Positions 33,468-42,184 of a stretch of 64,000 bases of DNA are shown here, in pieces (positions within the stretch are counted from its first letter, which is position 1; each line of letters starts with the position of its first letter). Where the stretch lies: contig NZ_CP023865.1 in NCBI RefSeq assembly GCF_003711105.1, forward strand, positions 310,001 through 374,000, written 5' to 3'. The translations under genes were made by a program, and so were the position numbers. The notes beneath the pieces were generated by a model. That model did not search any database. It was not told the origin of the DNA and saw nothing but the letters and a program-made list of their open reading frames with translations. The stretch is from Actinoplanes teichomyceticus ATCC 31121 (GTDB lineage: Bacteria; Actinomycetota; Actinomycetes; Mycobacteriales; Micromonosporaceae).

Positions 33468-33886
33468 ACGCGTCCACCGCTGTTCGAGGCCGGCGCGAGC
33501 CGGCCCGGACACGCTGGCCCGGTCCGACATCACCGGCATCGGACAGAGGCCAGCATGCGCGCGGTGGGCGCAGCCGTAACCGGCGGTGAAACCCCGGCAG
33601 CCCGGGCCGTGGCAGCCGCGGTGGACGCTTTGCCGATCGCTGGCCCGCGGCTCGAAGCGGACCGCTCTCACCCTGACCCCGCCGGCCGTGGCGGCGTTCC
33701 TCACCGCCTCCGCGCTCGCCCCGGTCGCCGCCGCGCTCGTGCTCCCCCCGGCCGCGGCCGTCGCCGCGGTCGTCGCCCAGCTCGGCGGCATGGGCACCAA
33801 CTATCTCGCGGACGTGGTCGCCGAGGCGGGCCGCCGGGTCCGTGTCCCGGACGGCGGCCGCCGACGGGCTGGCCCCCGCCCACCGC
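33468..33886. other. 419-bp gap with possible gene fragment
   Basis: No intact gene. On the plus strand about 33662-33845 encodes LTPPAVAAFLTASALAPVAA and QLGGMGTNYLADVVAEAG, which looks like protein-coding sequence but has no start site and no recognisable full-length partner. It may be a fragment left after deletion. Confidence 0.3.
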
Positions 33887-35077
33887 CTACCGTTCGAGCG
33901 GGGCGGGCGGCAGCGGCTTGAGCGCCGAGGACAGCGTGATCGAGACGACCAGCAGCGCGGCGACGGCGAGCAGGCCGCGGGACACGGTCATGTGGTCGCC
34001 GAGGAAGCCGATCAGTGGCGGGCCGCCGAGAAAGGCGATGTAGCCGATCGAGGCCACCACGCCGACCCGGGGCGCGGCCTTGGCCGGGTCGTCGGCGGCC
34101 GCGCTCATCCCGACCGGGAAGCCGAGTGACGCCCCGATGCCCCACAGCAGCGCGCCGGCGAAGGCGACCACCGGATGTGAGCCGAAGGCGAACAGCAGCA
34201 GGCCGGCCAGGCCGATCACGGCGAGCGCGCGCAGCACCATGACCCGGCCGTACCGGTCCAGCAGGCCGGGGCCGTACCAGCGGCCGATGGTCATGGCGGC
34301 CAGGAACACCGCGAAGGCGAGCGTGCCGGTGCCGGCCGAGGTGCCGTAGTCGTCGATCATGGCGACGCTGATCCAGTCGATGCCGGCGCCCTCGGTGAAC
34401 GCGAAGGCGAGCACGAACACCCCGATCAGCAGGGTGCGCGGCTCCCGCCAGAAGGTGAGGGCGGACGGGCGTTCGCCGGCCGGCGAGTCGTCCTGGGCGG
34501 CCTGGTCCGGCCCGAACTTCTGGACCGCCACCGTGACGATCGCGGCCGATGCCACGATCATGATCACCATGTGCCAGGTGACCGAGATGCCGGCGGCCAC
34601 CGCGCCCGCTCCCAGGAGCGCGCCGGCCACCGTGCCGATGCTGTAGCCGGCATGGAACCGCGGCATGATCGCCCGGCCGAGCCGCTGCTCCACCGCCGCG
34701 CCCTGCACGTTCATCGCCACGTCCCACGCGCCGGTGGCGAAGCCGTACACGTAGAGGCCGGTGACCACCGGGACCACCCCGAACCGGTAGCCGACCGCCA
34801 CCGCGCTCAGCGACAGCCCGAGCACCACGGCCATCACGGCCACCGTGTGCCGCGAGCCGAACCGGCCGACGATGTGCCCGGCCAGCGGCAGCGAGGTGAT
34901 CGACCCGATCGCGGCGGCCAGCAGCACCAGCCCCAGCCGGGACGGGGTCAGGTCCAGCTCGTCGCGGATCTGCGGAATCCGGGCGGCAAAGCTGGCCATC
35001 GCGACGCCCAGGAAGATGAAAGCGAGGTAGACCGCACGGGTGGTCGCCCGCAGGTCCGGCACGGCGGTAGTGGTCAC
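33887..35077 (-). CDS. MFS transporter (YbjJ/fucose-permease-like)
   Basis: 396 residues, 12 predicted helices. VYLAFIFLGVAMASFAARIP in TM1, then RIPQIRDELDLTPSRLG and GRFGSRHTVAVMAV are typical of the YbjJ-like MFS branch, and WDVAMNVQGAAVEQRLGR followed by FHAGYSIG is a strong signature of it. Substrate unknown. GTG at 35077 is chosen because the protein begins right before TM1; the frame is open much further upstream but only as antisense of the flavoprotein gene. The two starts are 61 bp apart and divergent. Confidence 0.83.
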   Translation of the reverse strand: MTTTAVPDLRATTRAVYLAFIFLGVAMASFAARIPQIRDELDLTPSRLGLVLLAAAIGSITSLPLAGHIVGRFGSRHTVAVMAVVLGLSLSAVAVGYRFGVVPVVTGLYVYGFATGAWDVAMNVQGAAVEQRLGRAIMPRFHAGYSIGTVAGALLGAGAVAAGISVTWHMVIMIVASAAIVTVAVQKFGPDQAAQDDSPAGERPSALTFWREPRTLLIGVFVLAFAFTEGAGIDWISVAMIDDYGTSAGTGTLAFAVFLAAMTIGRWYGPGLLDRYGRVMVLRALAVIGLAGLLLFAFGSHPVVAFAGALLWGIGASLGFPVGMSAAADDPAKAAPRVGVVASIGYIAFLGGPPLIGFLGDHMTVSRGLLAVAALLVVSITLSSALKPLPPAPLER

Positions 35078-35125
35078 CGCGTGACGGTAGTCGCTCGCGC
35101 TGCGGGCCGCACCGCCGCGCATGTC

Positions 35126-35131
35126 TAGACT
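35126..35131 (+). promoter_or_regulatory. -10 element of the flavoprotein gene
   Basis: TAGACT followed by 7 nt and GTG 35139. It lies after the alternative ATG 35121, which argues that translation starts at the GTG of a leaderless message. Confidence 0.5.
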
Positions 35132-35138
35132 CGGATCC

Positions 35139-36317
35139 GTGCTGGTGGAGCCGGTCTGGGACGTCGCAGTGATCGGAGCGGGCCCGGCCGGGCTGGCGGC
35201 CGCGCACGCCGCCGCGTCCCAGGGGGCGCGGGTCGTGGTGCTGGAGCGCGCCGCGCACCCGCGGTACAAGACCTGCGGCGGGGGCCTGCTGGGCAGTTCG
35301 CTGCGGTTGAGCTCGGAGCGGCTCGCGGTTCCGGTGCGGGACACCATCACCGACATCACGTTCACACTGGACGGGCGGCGCGCGTTCACCCGTACCTCGG
35401 CCGGTGAGCCGCTGCTCGCGCTGGTCCGACGGGACGACTTCGACCAGGCCTGGTGCGAGGCCGCGGTGCGGGCGGGCGCGACGGTACGCCAGCACGCCCA
35501 GGTCCGCGCCCTCACGCAGGACGAGCACGGGGTCACCGTGACGCTCGACGGCGGCGCCACGGTCACCGCCCGGGTGGCGATCGGCGCCGACGGCTCGGCC
35601 GGGATCACCAGCCGGCACGTCGGGGTCGTCTTCGAGCAGCAGGACCTCGGCCTGGAGGTGGAGCTGGCGGCCACGCGTGCGGACCGGGAGCGCTGGCGCG
35701 GCCGGGTGCTGCTCGACTGGGGACCGGTCCCGGGTTCGTACGGCTGGGTGTTTCCCAAGGACGACGAGCTGACCGTCGGCGTGATCATGGAGAAGGGCCG
35801 CGGCGCGGACACCAAGCGCTACCTGCGTGACTTCGTCGAGCGGCTGGGCCTGGCGGGCCGGGCGGTGCTGCGCGACTCCGGGCACCTGACCCGGTGCCGG
35901 GCCGCGGCCTCGCCGGTGCGCCACGGCCGGGTGCTGGTCGCCGGCGACGCCGCCGGCCTGCTCGAACCGTGGACCAGGGAGGGCATCAGCTACGCGCTGC
36001 GGTCCGGGACGTGGGCGGGGCGGATCGCCGCCGGATCCGAGGACCTTTCCGCGTACGACCGGATCGTCGCCGAGCGGCTGCAGCCCGAGATGATCGCCGG
36101 CCGTCGCCTGCTCGGGGTCTTCGGCCGGTATCCGTCCATGCTGCACACCGCGATGTCGAGCGCGCTGGGCTGGCGGGCGTTCACCGGCTTCTGCCGGGGG
36201 GAGTTCTCGATGGCCGGGGCGTTGCGCCGCCCGGCGGTCCAGGCCGCGCTGCGCCTGCTGGGCAGCCGGCCGGCACAGGTCCGACGGGCTGCCGATCAGC
36301 GCGACGGCTCCGGCTAG
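35139..36317 (+). CDS. Geranylgeranyl-reductase-family FAD oxidoreductase
   Basis: 392 residues. Rossmann FAD motif VAVIGAGPAGLAAAHAAA at the N-terminus, HPRYKTCGGGLLGSS (the family Cys/Gly motif), and the second FAD motif GRVLVAGDAAGLLEPWTREG. Such enzymes reduce isoprenoid double bonds of lipids or menaquinone side chains. GTG 35139 rather than ATG 35121 is chosen from the TAGACT position. It ends 4 bases inside the convergent DUF6226 gene. Confidence 0.85.
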   Translation: MLVEPVWDVAVIGAGPAGLAAAHAAASQGARVVVLERAAHPRYKTCGGGLLGSSLRLSSERLAVPVRDTITDITFTLDGRRAFTRTSAGEPLLALVRRDDFDQAWCEAAVRAGATVRQHAQVRALTQDEHGVTVTLDGGATVTARVAIGADGSAGITSRHVGVVFEQQDLGLEVELAATRADRERWRGRVLLDWGPVPGSYGWVFPKDDELTVGVIMEKGRGADTKRYLRDFVERLGLAGRAVLRDSGHLTRCRAAASPVRHGRVLVAGDAAGLLEPWTREGISYALRSGTWAGRIAAGSEDLSAYDRIVAERLQPEMIAGRRLLGVFGRYPSMLHTAMSSALGWRAFTGFCRGEFSMAGALRRPAVQAALRLLGSRPAQVRRAADQRDGSG

Positions 36318-36892
36318 GCGCGTACCGGCCAGGGCGCCCACCGCACCGGGGCGGCGAATCCGCCCCGCCGGGCGTCCCGGGCCGCGGCCGCGGAGAGCGG
36401 CCCCTCCCGGTCGGCTTCGATTCCGGCGCCGATCAGCCGGGCCTCGTACCAGGAGCCGCTCATGCCGCGGCGGACCCGCTCCCACAGACCGCCGTCGACC
36501 ATGGCGAGGGCGTGGCGGCGCAGCTGGCGGCTGAGCAGTTGCGGGTCCGCGTCGCAGGTGTCGCACCCACAGACCGGCAGCACCTCCAGCCACCACCAGC
36601 CCATCCGCAGGTGCAGGCCGGGATCGGTGAACTGGATCGCCAGTGGCGCCGCCGCCGGCGTGCGTGGGATGAGCCGGACGGTCCGCACGAGCGCCTCGTC
36701 GGGCCCGAGCGGTTCCTTGGTCTCCCGGCGCTCCACCTGGTAGCGCTCGGTGAGCTCGTCCAGCAGGGTGTCGGCCGCCTCGTGCAGCGTGGTGAAGCGG
36801 TCTCGATCGGTGGCGTACTGATTGCCGTCCACCAGTGCAGTATGGCGCGCCCGGCCCGCGACACTCAGCCGCTCCGGTGGGTTCGGATTCAT
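36314..36892 (-). CDS. DUF6226-like protein
   Basis: 192 residues, soluble. WWWLEVLPVCGCDTCDADPQ at about 98-117 gives a CxCxxC cluster that may bind a metal; LGPDEALVRTVRLIPRTPAA and LTERYQVERRE are other conserved-looking parts. The match to DUF6226 is from memory, and the function of that family is unknown. Its ATG overlaps the stop of the DUF397 gene (ATGA), so the two are coupled. Confidence 0.6.
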   Translation of the reverse strand: MNPNPPERLSVAGRARHTALVDGNQYATDRDRFTTLHEAADTLLDELTERYQVERRETKEPLGPDEALVRTVRLIPRTPAAAPLAIQFTDPGLHLRMGWWWLEVLPVCGCDTCDADPQLLSRQLRRHALAMVDGGLWERVRRGMSGSWYEARLIGAGIEADREGPLSAAAARDARRGGFAAPVRWAPWPVRA

Positions 36893-37089
36893 GCGGTGCC
36901 GAACTCGCCGGCCTTGATCCCGGCCAGGAAGGCCTCCCAGACCTCCCGGGTGAAGGTCAGTGGAGGGCTGTCAGGGTTCTTGGAGTCGCGGATCAGGAAC
37001 AATTCCCCGACTCGCGCGACCTCGACGCACGCGCCGGTGGCACACCGTTTACTCCGCCGCCAGCACATTCCCCTGGTGGTTCCGATCAT
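36889..37089 (-). CDS. DUF397 protein (copy A)
   Basis: 66 residues: MCWRRSKRCATGACVEVARV, then IRDSKNPDSPPLTFTREVWE and FLAGIKAGEF. DUF397 proteins are small partners of XRE-DUF5753 regulators (the Streptomyces Scr1/Scr2 and WhiJ-type families, described as toxin/antitoxin-like or developmental). GGAGGTGC lies 5-6 nt before ATG 37089, which excludes the longer frame from 37158. The ATGA overlap with the DUF6226 gene is unusual. Confidence 0.85.
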   Translation of the reverse strand: MIGTTRGMCWRRSKRCATGACVEVARVGELFLIRDSKNPDSPPLTFTREVWEAFLAGIKAGEFGTA

Positions 37090-37289
37090 TCTTGCACCTC
37101 CGTGGTGGTCCGAAATCCACGGTATGCGAACCCGGCGGAGGTGGAAGGGGTGCGACATGAGTGAAAACGAAAGGACGCCGCTTATCTCACAAATTGCGAG
37201 TTATGCGGCGCTCGTTGTGACGGGAATATGTATTTTGTGAGTATTTTTGAACGGCCCGCACCTGGTCGGAGCGGGCCGCCCGTGACCCT

Positions 37290-37484
37290 TCAGAAACGGA
37301 ACTCGCCCGCGGTGACGCCCTCGATGAATGCATCCCATTCGGCCTTGGTGAAGGTCAGGGCGGCGGCTTCGGGGTTCTTCGAATCGCGGATCAGGTAGTT
37401 ATCGTCGACCTTGGCCACCTCGACGCAGGTCGACGTGCCGCATCGGCTGCTCTTGCGCCATGCGGGCCCGTTGGTGTCTTTCAT
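37290..37484 (-). CDS. DUF397 protein (copy B)
   Basis: 64 residues: GPAWRKSSRCGTSTCVEVAK, then IRDSKNPEAAALTFTKAEWD and FIEGVTAGEFRF. Clear paralogue of the neighbouring DUF397 gene. GGAGAG precedes ATG 37484. It follows the XRE-DUF5753 gene (37551) in the same direction with a 66-bp gap, the standard order of these pairs. Confidence 0.87.
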   Translation of the reverse strand: MKDTNGPAWRKSSRCGTSTCVEVAKVDDNYLIRDSKNPEAAALTFTKAEWDAFIEGVTAGEFRF

Positions 37485-37550
37485 CGGGAATCTCTCCACA
37501 GGTTCTGTGCCGGGCCCGGAGTGGGCGCGGCCTCGGTTATTCATGTGTAT

Positions 37551-38462
37551 TCATGTGTGCGCCCGGGCCGAGCGGTTCTGGTGGCCGTGTTCCAGGGCTG
37601 CGATCTGCTGCCGGATGAAGGCGATCGTGTCGTCCTCGTCCGCGGCTTCCTGCCAAACCTTGTCGAAACGCGCGCGATGTTTCGCGGTGGCTTCCCGGTC
37701 CTCGATCATCTCGTCGCCGAGGCCGGTCTCCCGGTAGAGCACCTCGCCCTCGCCGAAGGCGAGCAGGTCGAAACTGGCGTTGTTGGTGACCGACGCGTCC
37801 AGGCGGAACGGGACCATCCGCATCCGGATGGCGCCGTTGGCGGCGAGGCCGGCCAGCTCGCCGAGCTGCTCGGCGAAGACCGCCGGGCCACCGATGGTGC
37901 GCCGCAGCACCGACTCGTCCACCATCACCAGGATCTCCACCTGTCCGGACGCGGCGCGCTGGAGCAGCGACTCGCGGCGCAGCCGGCGCGCCTCGATGCG
38001 GCGGGCGGTCTGATGGTCGCTGAGCTCGTCCTCGAAACGGGTCATCAGGGCCCGGGCGTAGCGTGGGGTCTGCAGGTGCCCGGGCACGTAGTAGATCGAG
38101 TACGACCGGATCCCGGTCGACTCGTTCTCGTACTCCACGAGCTTGCGGGTGGCGTCGGTGAGGTTCTCCCGGAAATCCGGGGTGTGGTACCACGCCTGGC
38201 GCTGCCTGGTCCGGGCGATCCGGGTGTCCGCGACCAGCGAGCCGACCAGTGCCCGGTCCCGGATGCCGAGGTAGCTCAGCAGGGCCCGGAGGTCGTTCGG
38301 CGAGATGGACACGTCACCGTTCTCGATCCGGATCACCTTGCTGAGCGACCACTCCATCTCCTCGGCGACCTGCAGCTGGGTCAGGTCGGCCCGCTCCCGC
38401 GCCTCACGGAGCGCGAGCCGTACGCGCCGGCGTGCGACGGTGGGTGAGTCACCCTCAGTCAT
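37551..38462 (-). CDS. XRE-family regulator with DUF5753 domain (copy 1)
   Basis: 303 residues. N-terminal helix-turn-helix RADLTQLQVAEEMEWSLSKV with IENGDVSISP (about 24-57), then the DUF5753 domain (about 90-290) with SIYYVPGHLQTPRYARALM and MVDESVLRRTIGGPAVFAEQ. It pairs with DUF397 genes downstream in a Scr1/WhiJ-like arrangement. A near-identical paralogue lies at 39965. GAAGG lies 5 nt before the ATG. An 18-bp motif shared with the paralogue lies 108 bp upstream. Confidence 0.9.
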   Translation of the reverse strand: MTEGDSPTVARRRVRLALREARERADLTQLQVAEEMEWSLSKVIRIENGDVSISPNDLRALLSYLGIRDRALVGSLVADTRIARTRQRQAWYHTPDFRENLTDATRKLVEYENESTGIRSYSIYYVPGHLQTPRYARALMTRFEDELSDHQTARRIEARRLRRESLLQRAASGQVEILVMVDESVLRRTIGGPAVFAEQLGELAGLAANGAIRMRMVPFRLDASVTNNASFDLLAFGEGEVLYRETGLGDEMIEDREATAKHRARFDKVWQEAADEDDTIAFIRQQIAALEHGHQNRSARAHT

Positions 38463-38569
38463 GTGACCTTCATCGTTGAAGTGGTCGAGACGGGTCTGCG
38501 GTGCAGCGGTGTCAGTCTGCTACCTCGCTGGTTGCTCAGTGGCTTTCAGCGAGGTTGCGAACATCCTAG

Positions 38570-38587
38570 TTACTGTCCTATCAGAAC
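38570..38587. promoter_or_regulatory. Conserved motif upstream of XRE copy 1
   Basis: TTACTGTCCTATCAGAAC, identical to 40938-40955 upstream of XRE copy 2, in a region where the rest of the sequence differs. Probable promoter or operator element. Confidence 0.6.
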
Positions 38588-38657
38588 GAGACGTGCGGGG
38601 CGGGGTTTTGCTGCGATAGGCCGCTGTCACCCGTTAGGAAGGGGCCGTCCGCCCTGG

Positions 38658-39104
38658 TCAGGCGGGAGTCAGCGGAAAATCGCCGGGGGTGTGCCGGCCG
38701 TTTTCCAGGGCGCGGCACAGGGCCCGGCGGACCTGGTTGAAGGTCCGTGCATCACTCGACGAGTAGAGCAGCACCGGGGTGCCGTGGTACTGCGCGTGCA
38801 GCTCCCAGCGGCGCGGCCGGCGCCAGAGAAGGGCGAGCAGTGGGCCGGTGAGCGCGAGCAGGCCGATCACGTACAGTTTCGGGTTCGCCAGCAGGGTCCA
38901 CCCGGCGGCGACGGCCAGCAGGGTGCCGGCGGCCAGATGCGGCGCATAGGGACGGATGCGTGCCGGGGCCCGCACCGATCCGGCGTGGCGCAGATCGGCA
39001 ATGGCGAAGGTCAATGACCGCGGTGTGGTGTGCCAGACGAAATGCGCCTCGGTGACCTCGGCGTCCGATCCGCTGTAGTAGGTGCGGGTGCCGCGTGTGC
39101 TCAT
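38658..39104 (-). CDS. DUF6232-like membrane protein
   Basis: 148 residues. A basic N-terminal part (RTYYSGSDAEVTEAHFVW) is followed by a hydrophobic hairpin (about 57-95: LAAGTLLAVAAGWTLLANPK then LYVIGLLALTGPLLALL) and a C-terminal domain (WELHAQYHGTPVLLYSSSD, VRRALCRALEN) typical of DUF6232. Function unknown. AAGGAG lies 7-8 nt before ATG 39104. It sits between the shared promoter motif and the hairpin of XRE module 1 and has no counterpart in module 2. Confidence 0.72.
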   Translation of the reverse strand: MSTRGTRTYYSGSDAEVTEAHFVWHTTPRSLTFAIADLRHAGSVRAPARIRPYAPHLAAGTLLAVAAGWTLLANPKLYVIGLLALTGPLLALLWRRPRRWELHAQYHGTPVLLYSSSDARTFNQVRRALCRALENGRHTPGDFPLTPA

Positions 39105-39246
39105 GGCGCACTCCTTCTCGCCGTACCTTGCGAGGCGGAGAGGGCCGGAGCCACCATTGGCGAAAGACGTATCCCCGCCTCGCTCGTGCAGCACTGGAAC
39201 AGTCGCGATGGGACGTCGCGCAAGAACAAAGTGCGGTAGAGGTGGG

Positions 39247-39280
39247 ACAACGGCACCCGTTTGCCGCCGGGTGCCGTTGT
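39247..39280. repeat. Hairpin of XRE module 1
   Basis: 13-bp perfect arms ACAACGGCACCCG/CGGGTGCCGTTGT (39247-39259 and 39268-39280), loop TTTGCCGC. The same hairpin core recurs at 41014. The gap 39105-39512 contains this, plus a block at 39325-39387 similar to 41087-41148; no gene is seen. Confidence 0.8.
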
Positions 39281-39512
39281 TCGTCTCTCCCTCCAACTCC
39301 GCCCTTGTTGCTCTGCCTTGAGTGAAGCACGCCAGGTATCGGCTCGCCACTGCGCTAACTGCCATATTGCAGATTGCGGAGAAGCGGGTGACGCGCAGGA
39401 TATTCGGCGACCGGCACGCACGGTGGCGTTTCGCCGCCCTAGGTACCGGGAATGCCAACCGAGGATGCCGCGACGAACCTGTATTTTCGCAGGTAGGGGA
39501 GGGCGAAGCCGG

Positions 39513-39971
39513 ATGGAGAGCCGACTGAGGATCGCGGGACAGGCAGTACAACCCGTACTGGTGATGTTCCCGCTCGGCCTGTTCGCAATGGCCGTTTTGT
39601 TCGATCTCGCCGACTTGCTCGGCGGGCCTACCATCATGGGCGCGCTGGCCTACTGGAACCTCGTCGCCGGCCTGGTCGTCGGCGTGCCGGCGATGCTGGC
39701 CGGGGCGGTCGACGTGATGCTGCTGCGCCGGCCCCAGGCGCGCCGGCTGGGGGCGCTGCGCACCCTGATCAACATCGGCGTGCTGGTCGCCTTCGCGGTG
39801 ATCCTGATGGTGCGGATCCGGGCGCAGGACCGGGTGGCCGGCGGCGGACTGCTCTTCGTCGAGATCCTCGCCCTCGGCCTGGCCGGGTTCGGCGCATGGT
39901 TCGCCGGCGAGCTCGCCAACGGCCGCGCCCCGGCCTTCGCCCGCGCCGCCGCGGGCCCGCGCGACTACTGA
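39513..39971 (+). CDS. DUF2231-type membrane protein
   Basis: 152 residues, four predicted helices: QPVLVMFPLGLFAMAVLFDL, LAYWNLVAGLVVGVPAMLAG, LRTLINIGVLVAFAVILMV and LLFVEILALGLAGFGAWFAG. H/P-containing TM1 and the size match DUF2231. Function unknown. GGGGAGGG precedes ATG 39513 and the gene overlaps the convergent XRE copy 2 by 7 bases. Confidence 0.8.
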   Translation: MESRLRIAGQAVQPVLVMFPLGLFAMAVLFDLADLLGGPTIMGALAYWNLVAGLVVGVPAMLAGAVDVMLLRRPQARRLGALRTLINIGVLVAFAVILMVRIRAQDRVAGGGLLFVEILALGLAGFGAWFAGELANGRAPAFARAAAGPRDY

Positions 39972-40849
39972 GCCTGCTCCATGCTGTGGATCTGACTCTT
40001 GACGAAGGTGATGGTGGCCGCCTCGTCCGCCACCTCGTGCCAGACCTTGTCGTACCGGGCGCGGTGCTTGGCCGTGGTGTCCCGGTCCTCGATCATCTCG
40101 TCGCCGAGGCCGGTCTCCCGGTAGAGCACCTCCCCCTCGCCGAGGGTGAGCAGGTCGAAGCTGGCGTTGTTGGTGACCGACGCATCCAGTGAGAACGGCA
40201 CCATCCGGATCGTGATGGCATCGGTCTCGGCGAGGCGGAGCAGCTCCCGCAGCTGCTCGGCGAAGACCGCCGGGCCGCCGATGGTGCGCCGCAGCACCGA
40301 CTCGTCCACCATCACCAGGATCCGTACGTCGCCGGAGGCGGCCCGGGCCAGCAGCGACTCCCGGCGCAGCCGGCGCGCCTCGATGCGACGCTCCCGCTGG
40401 CTCTCGGACAGCTCGTCCTCGAAGCGGGTCATCAGTGCCGCCGCGTAGGCCGGGGTCTGCAACGGGCCGGGCACGTAATACACCGAGTACGACCGCATCT
40501 GGGCGGCCTCGTTCTCGTACTCGATCAGCTTGCGGGTGGCGTCGGTCAGGTTCTCCCGGAACTCCGGCTTCTGGTACCAGACCTGACGCTGCCGGGTGCG
40601 GGCGATCCGGGCGTCCGCGACCAGCGCCGCGACCGTGGGCTTGTCCTTGATGCCCAGGTACGCCAGCAGCGGCCGCAGATCGTTCGGCGAGATCGACACG
40701 TCGCCGTTCTCGATCCGGATGACCTTGCTGAGCGACCACTCCATCTCGTCGGCGACCTGGAGCTGGGTCAGGTCGGCCCGTTCCCGGGCCTCGCGGAGCG
40801 CGAGCCGGACGCGCCGGCGTGCGACGGTGGGCGAGTCACCCTCAGGCAT
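39965..40849 (-). CDS. XRE-family regulator with DUF5753 domain (copy 2)
   Basis: 294 residues, same domain layout as copy 1 and close identity along its length (ATRKLIEYENEAAQMRSYSV against ATRKLVEYENESTGIRSYSI). No DUF397 gene follows; instead it runs into the convergent DUF2231 gene. The C-terminal tail differs (FVKSQIHSMEQAQ). GAAGGA precedes the ATG. It may recognise the same operator as copy 1. Confidence 0.9.
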   Translation of the reverse strand: MPEGDSPTVARRRVRLALREARERADLTQLQVADEMEWSLSKVIRIENGDVSISPNDLRPLLAYLGIKDKPTVAALVADARIARTRQRQVWYQKPEFRENLTDATRKLIEYENEAAQMRSYSVYYVPGPLQTPAYAAALMTRFEDELSESQRERRIEARRLRRESLLARAASGDVRILVMVDESVLRRTIGGPAVFAEQLRELLRLAETDAITIRMVPFSLDASVTNNASFDLLTLGEGEVLYRETGLGDEMIEDRDTTAKHRARYDKVWHEVADEAATITFVKSQIHSMEQAQ

Positions 40850-40937
40850 GGGTCCTTCATCGTCTGGTCGTGGGCGCCCCGACGGGCGATCACCCGGCGG
40901 GGGCCGGGATCCCCCGTGGGCTCCCGGACAATTTCTA

Positions 40938-40955
40938 TTACTGTCCTATCAGAAC
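40938..40955. promoter_or_regulatory. Conserved motif upstream of XRE copy 2
   Basis: TTACTGTCCTATCAGAAC, an exact match to 38570-38587, 89 bp upstream of the start. Confidence 0.6.
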
Positions 40956-41013
40956 AGCGGCCGCAAGCGTTCGGTAGTGACAACCGCACGCCGGGTGCGC
41001 GCCCACAAGGAAA

Positions 41014-41039
41014 CGGCACCCGGTTGCCGCCGGGTGCCG
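41014..41039. repeat. Hairpin of XRE module 2
   Basis: 10-bp perfect arms CGGCACCCGG/CCGGGTGCCG (41014-41023 and 41030-41039), loop TTGCCG. Diverged copy of the hairpin at 39247. The 309-bp gap 40850-41158 has no gene. Confidence 0.75.
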
Positions 41040-41158
41040 AACTGCTCCCCCGCTACGCATCCGCCCGCGTAGCTCTGGAAATCCAGTCAAGCACGCCATC
41101 CGGCCGTTCGCCAGCAGACGAAGTGCCATGCTGCAGACTGCCAAGCGGCTTTTCGCCG

Positions 41159-42082
41159 TCAGGCTGCCGGGATGACCGATTCGCGATCGTCAACGGGGGC
41201 GATGCGTTCGGCCGGACCGGTCACCACCGAGGCGTCGGCCGCCACCGCGGCGCAGACCCGGACGAACGCCGCGACCGCGGGGGAGTGGCTGTCCTGCGGC
41301 CAGGCCACGGTCAGCGTGGTCGGCGCGAGATCGCGCACCGGGCGGTACGCGATCGTCGGGCGCGGGTGCCGGCGGGCCACCGACAGCGGCGCGAACAGGA
41401 CCATGCTGCCGAGCTCGATCAGATTGAAGATCTGCGCGAGGTCCAGCTGCCGGGCCGGCGGCGCGAAGTCCCGCGACTCCCGGTCGGCCGGCTCGCCGTT
41501 CGGCAGGGTGTGGCCGGCCAGGTCGGCCAGGCACAGCTCGGTACGCGCGGCGAGCGGGTCGCCGGCCGGTAACGCGACCAGGCGCGGCTCGGTCAGCAGC
41601 GGCTCGCGGTCCAGTCCGCGCTCGTCGAACGGGGTGGGCAGCAGCGCCACGTCGGCCCGGCCGTCGTGCAGCGCCGGCACCTGCTCACCGCGGCCGCCGA
41701 GCAGCACCTCGACCGGCAGCGCGGCCGGCTCGCGCCGGTACTCGTCGAGGATGCGGGGCAGCAGGCCGGCGTCGAAGTCGGCCTTCAGCGCGACCCGCAG
41801 CGCCGGCTCGGGGCGTCCGGCGTTGCGCGCCCGCCGGACGGCCGCCTGTACCGCGTCCAGCGCGATCCGGGCGTCGTGCAGCAGGGCCGCGCCGGCCGGG
41901 GTGAGCGCGACCTGACGGGTGGTGCGCTCCAGCAGTCGTACGCCCAGCTGCCGTTCCAGCTCGCGGATCGCCCGGGAGAGTGGGGGCTGGGCCATGCCGA
42001 GGCGCTCGGCTGCCCGACCGAAGTGCAGTTCCTCGGCGACGGCGACGAAGTAGCGGAGCTGGCGTACCTCCACGTCATTCAT
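41159..42082 (-). CDS. LysR-family transcriptional regulator
   Basis: 307 residues. N-terminal winged helix LRYFVAVAEELHFGRAAERL, GMAQPPLSRAIRELERQLG, RLLERTTRQVALTPAG; the C-terminal effector domain is of the periplasmic-binding type. It is divergent from the NmrA-like gene with a 102-bp gap and probably activates it. Effector unknown. Confidence 0.9.
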   Translation of the reverse strand: MNDVEVRQLRYFVAVAEELHFGRAAERLGMAQPPLSRAIRELERQLGVRLLERTTRQVALTPAGAALLHDARIALDAVQAAVRRARNAGRPEPALRVALKADFDAGLLPRILDEYRREPAALPVEVLLGGRGEQVPALHDGRADVALLPTPFDERGLDREPLLTEPRLVALPAGDPLAARTELCLADLAGHTLPNGEPADRESRDFAPPARQLDLAQIFNLIELGSMVLFAPLSVARRHPRPTIAYRPVRDLAPTTLTVAWPQDSHSPAVAAFVRVCAAVAADASVVTGPAERIAPVDDRESVIPAA

Positions 42083-42184
42083 ACCGCCACGGTATCAATG
42101 GGGGCCGGATCGGTCCTTCACGGTGGCTCCGGGCCCCGGTTGACTGGCAGGAGAACGTTCGTACCGGAAAAAGGGGTGAAAAGC

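Noticed and set aside
33801..36596. A 931-codon minus-strand frame spanning the MFS and flavoprotein genes
   Set aside because: Low-complexity Arg/Pro/Ala/Gly sequence, out of frame with the real MFS protein and antisense to the flavoprotein.
37121..37158. Extended start for DUF397 copy A at 37158
   Set aside because: GGAGGTGC directly precedes the internal ATG at 37089 and the family begins there.
41014..41039. Riboswitch or simple terminator
   Set aside because: Only one hairpin, no known riboswitch core, and it is not directly downstream of a gene; listed as a repeat instead.
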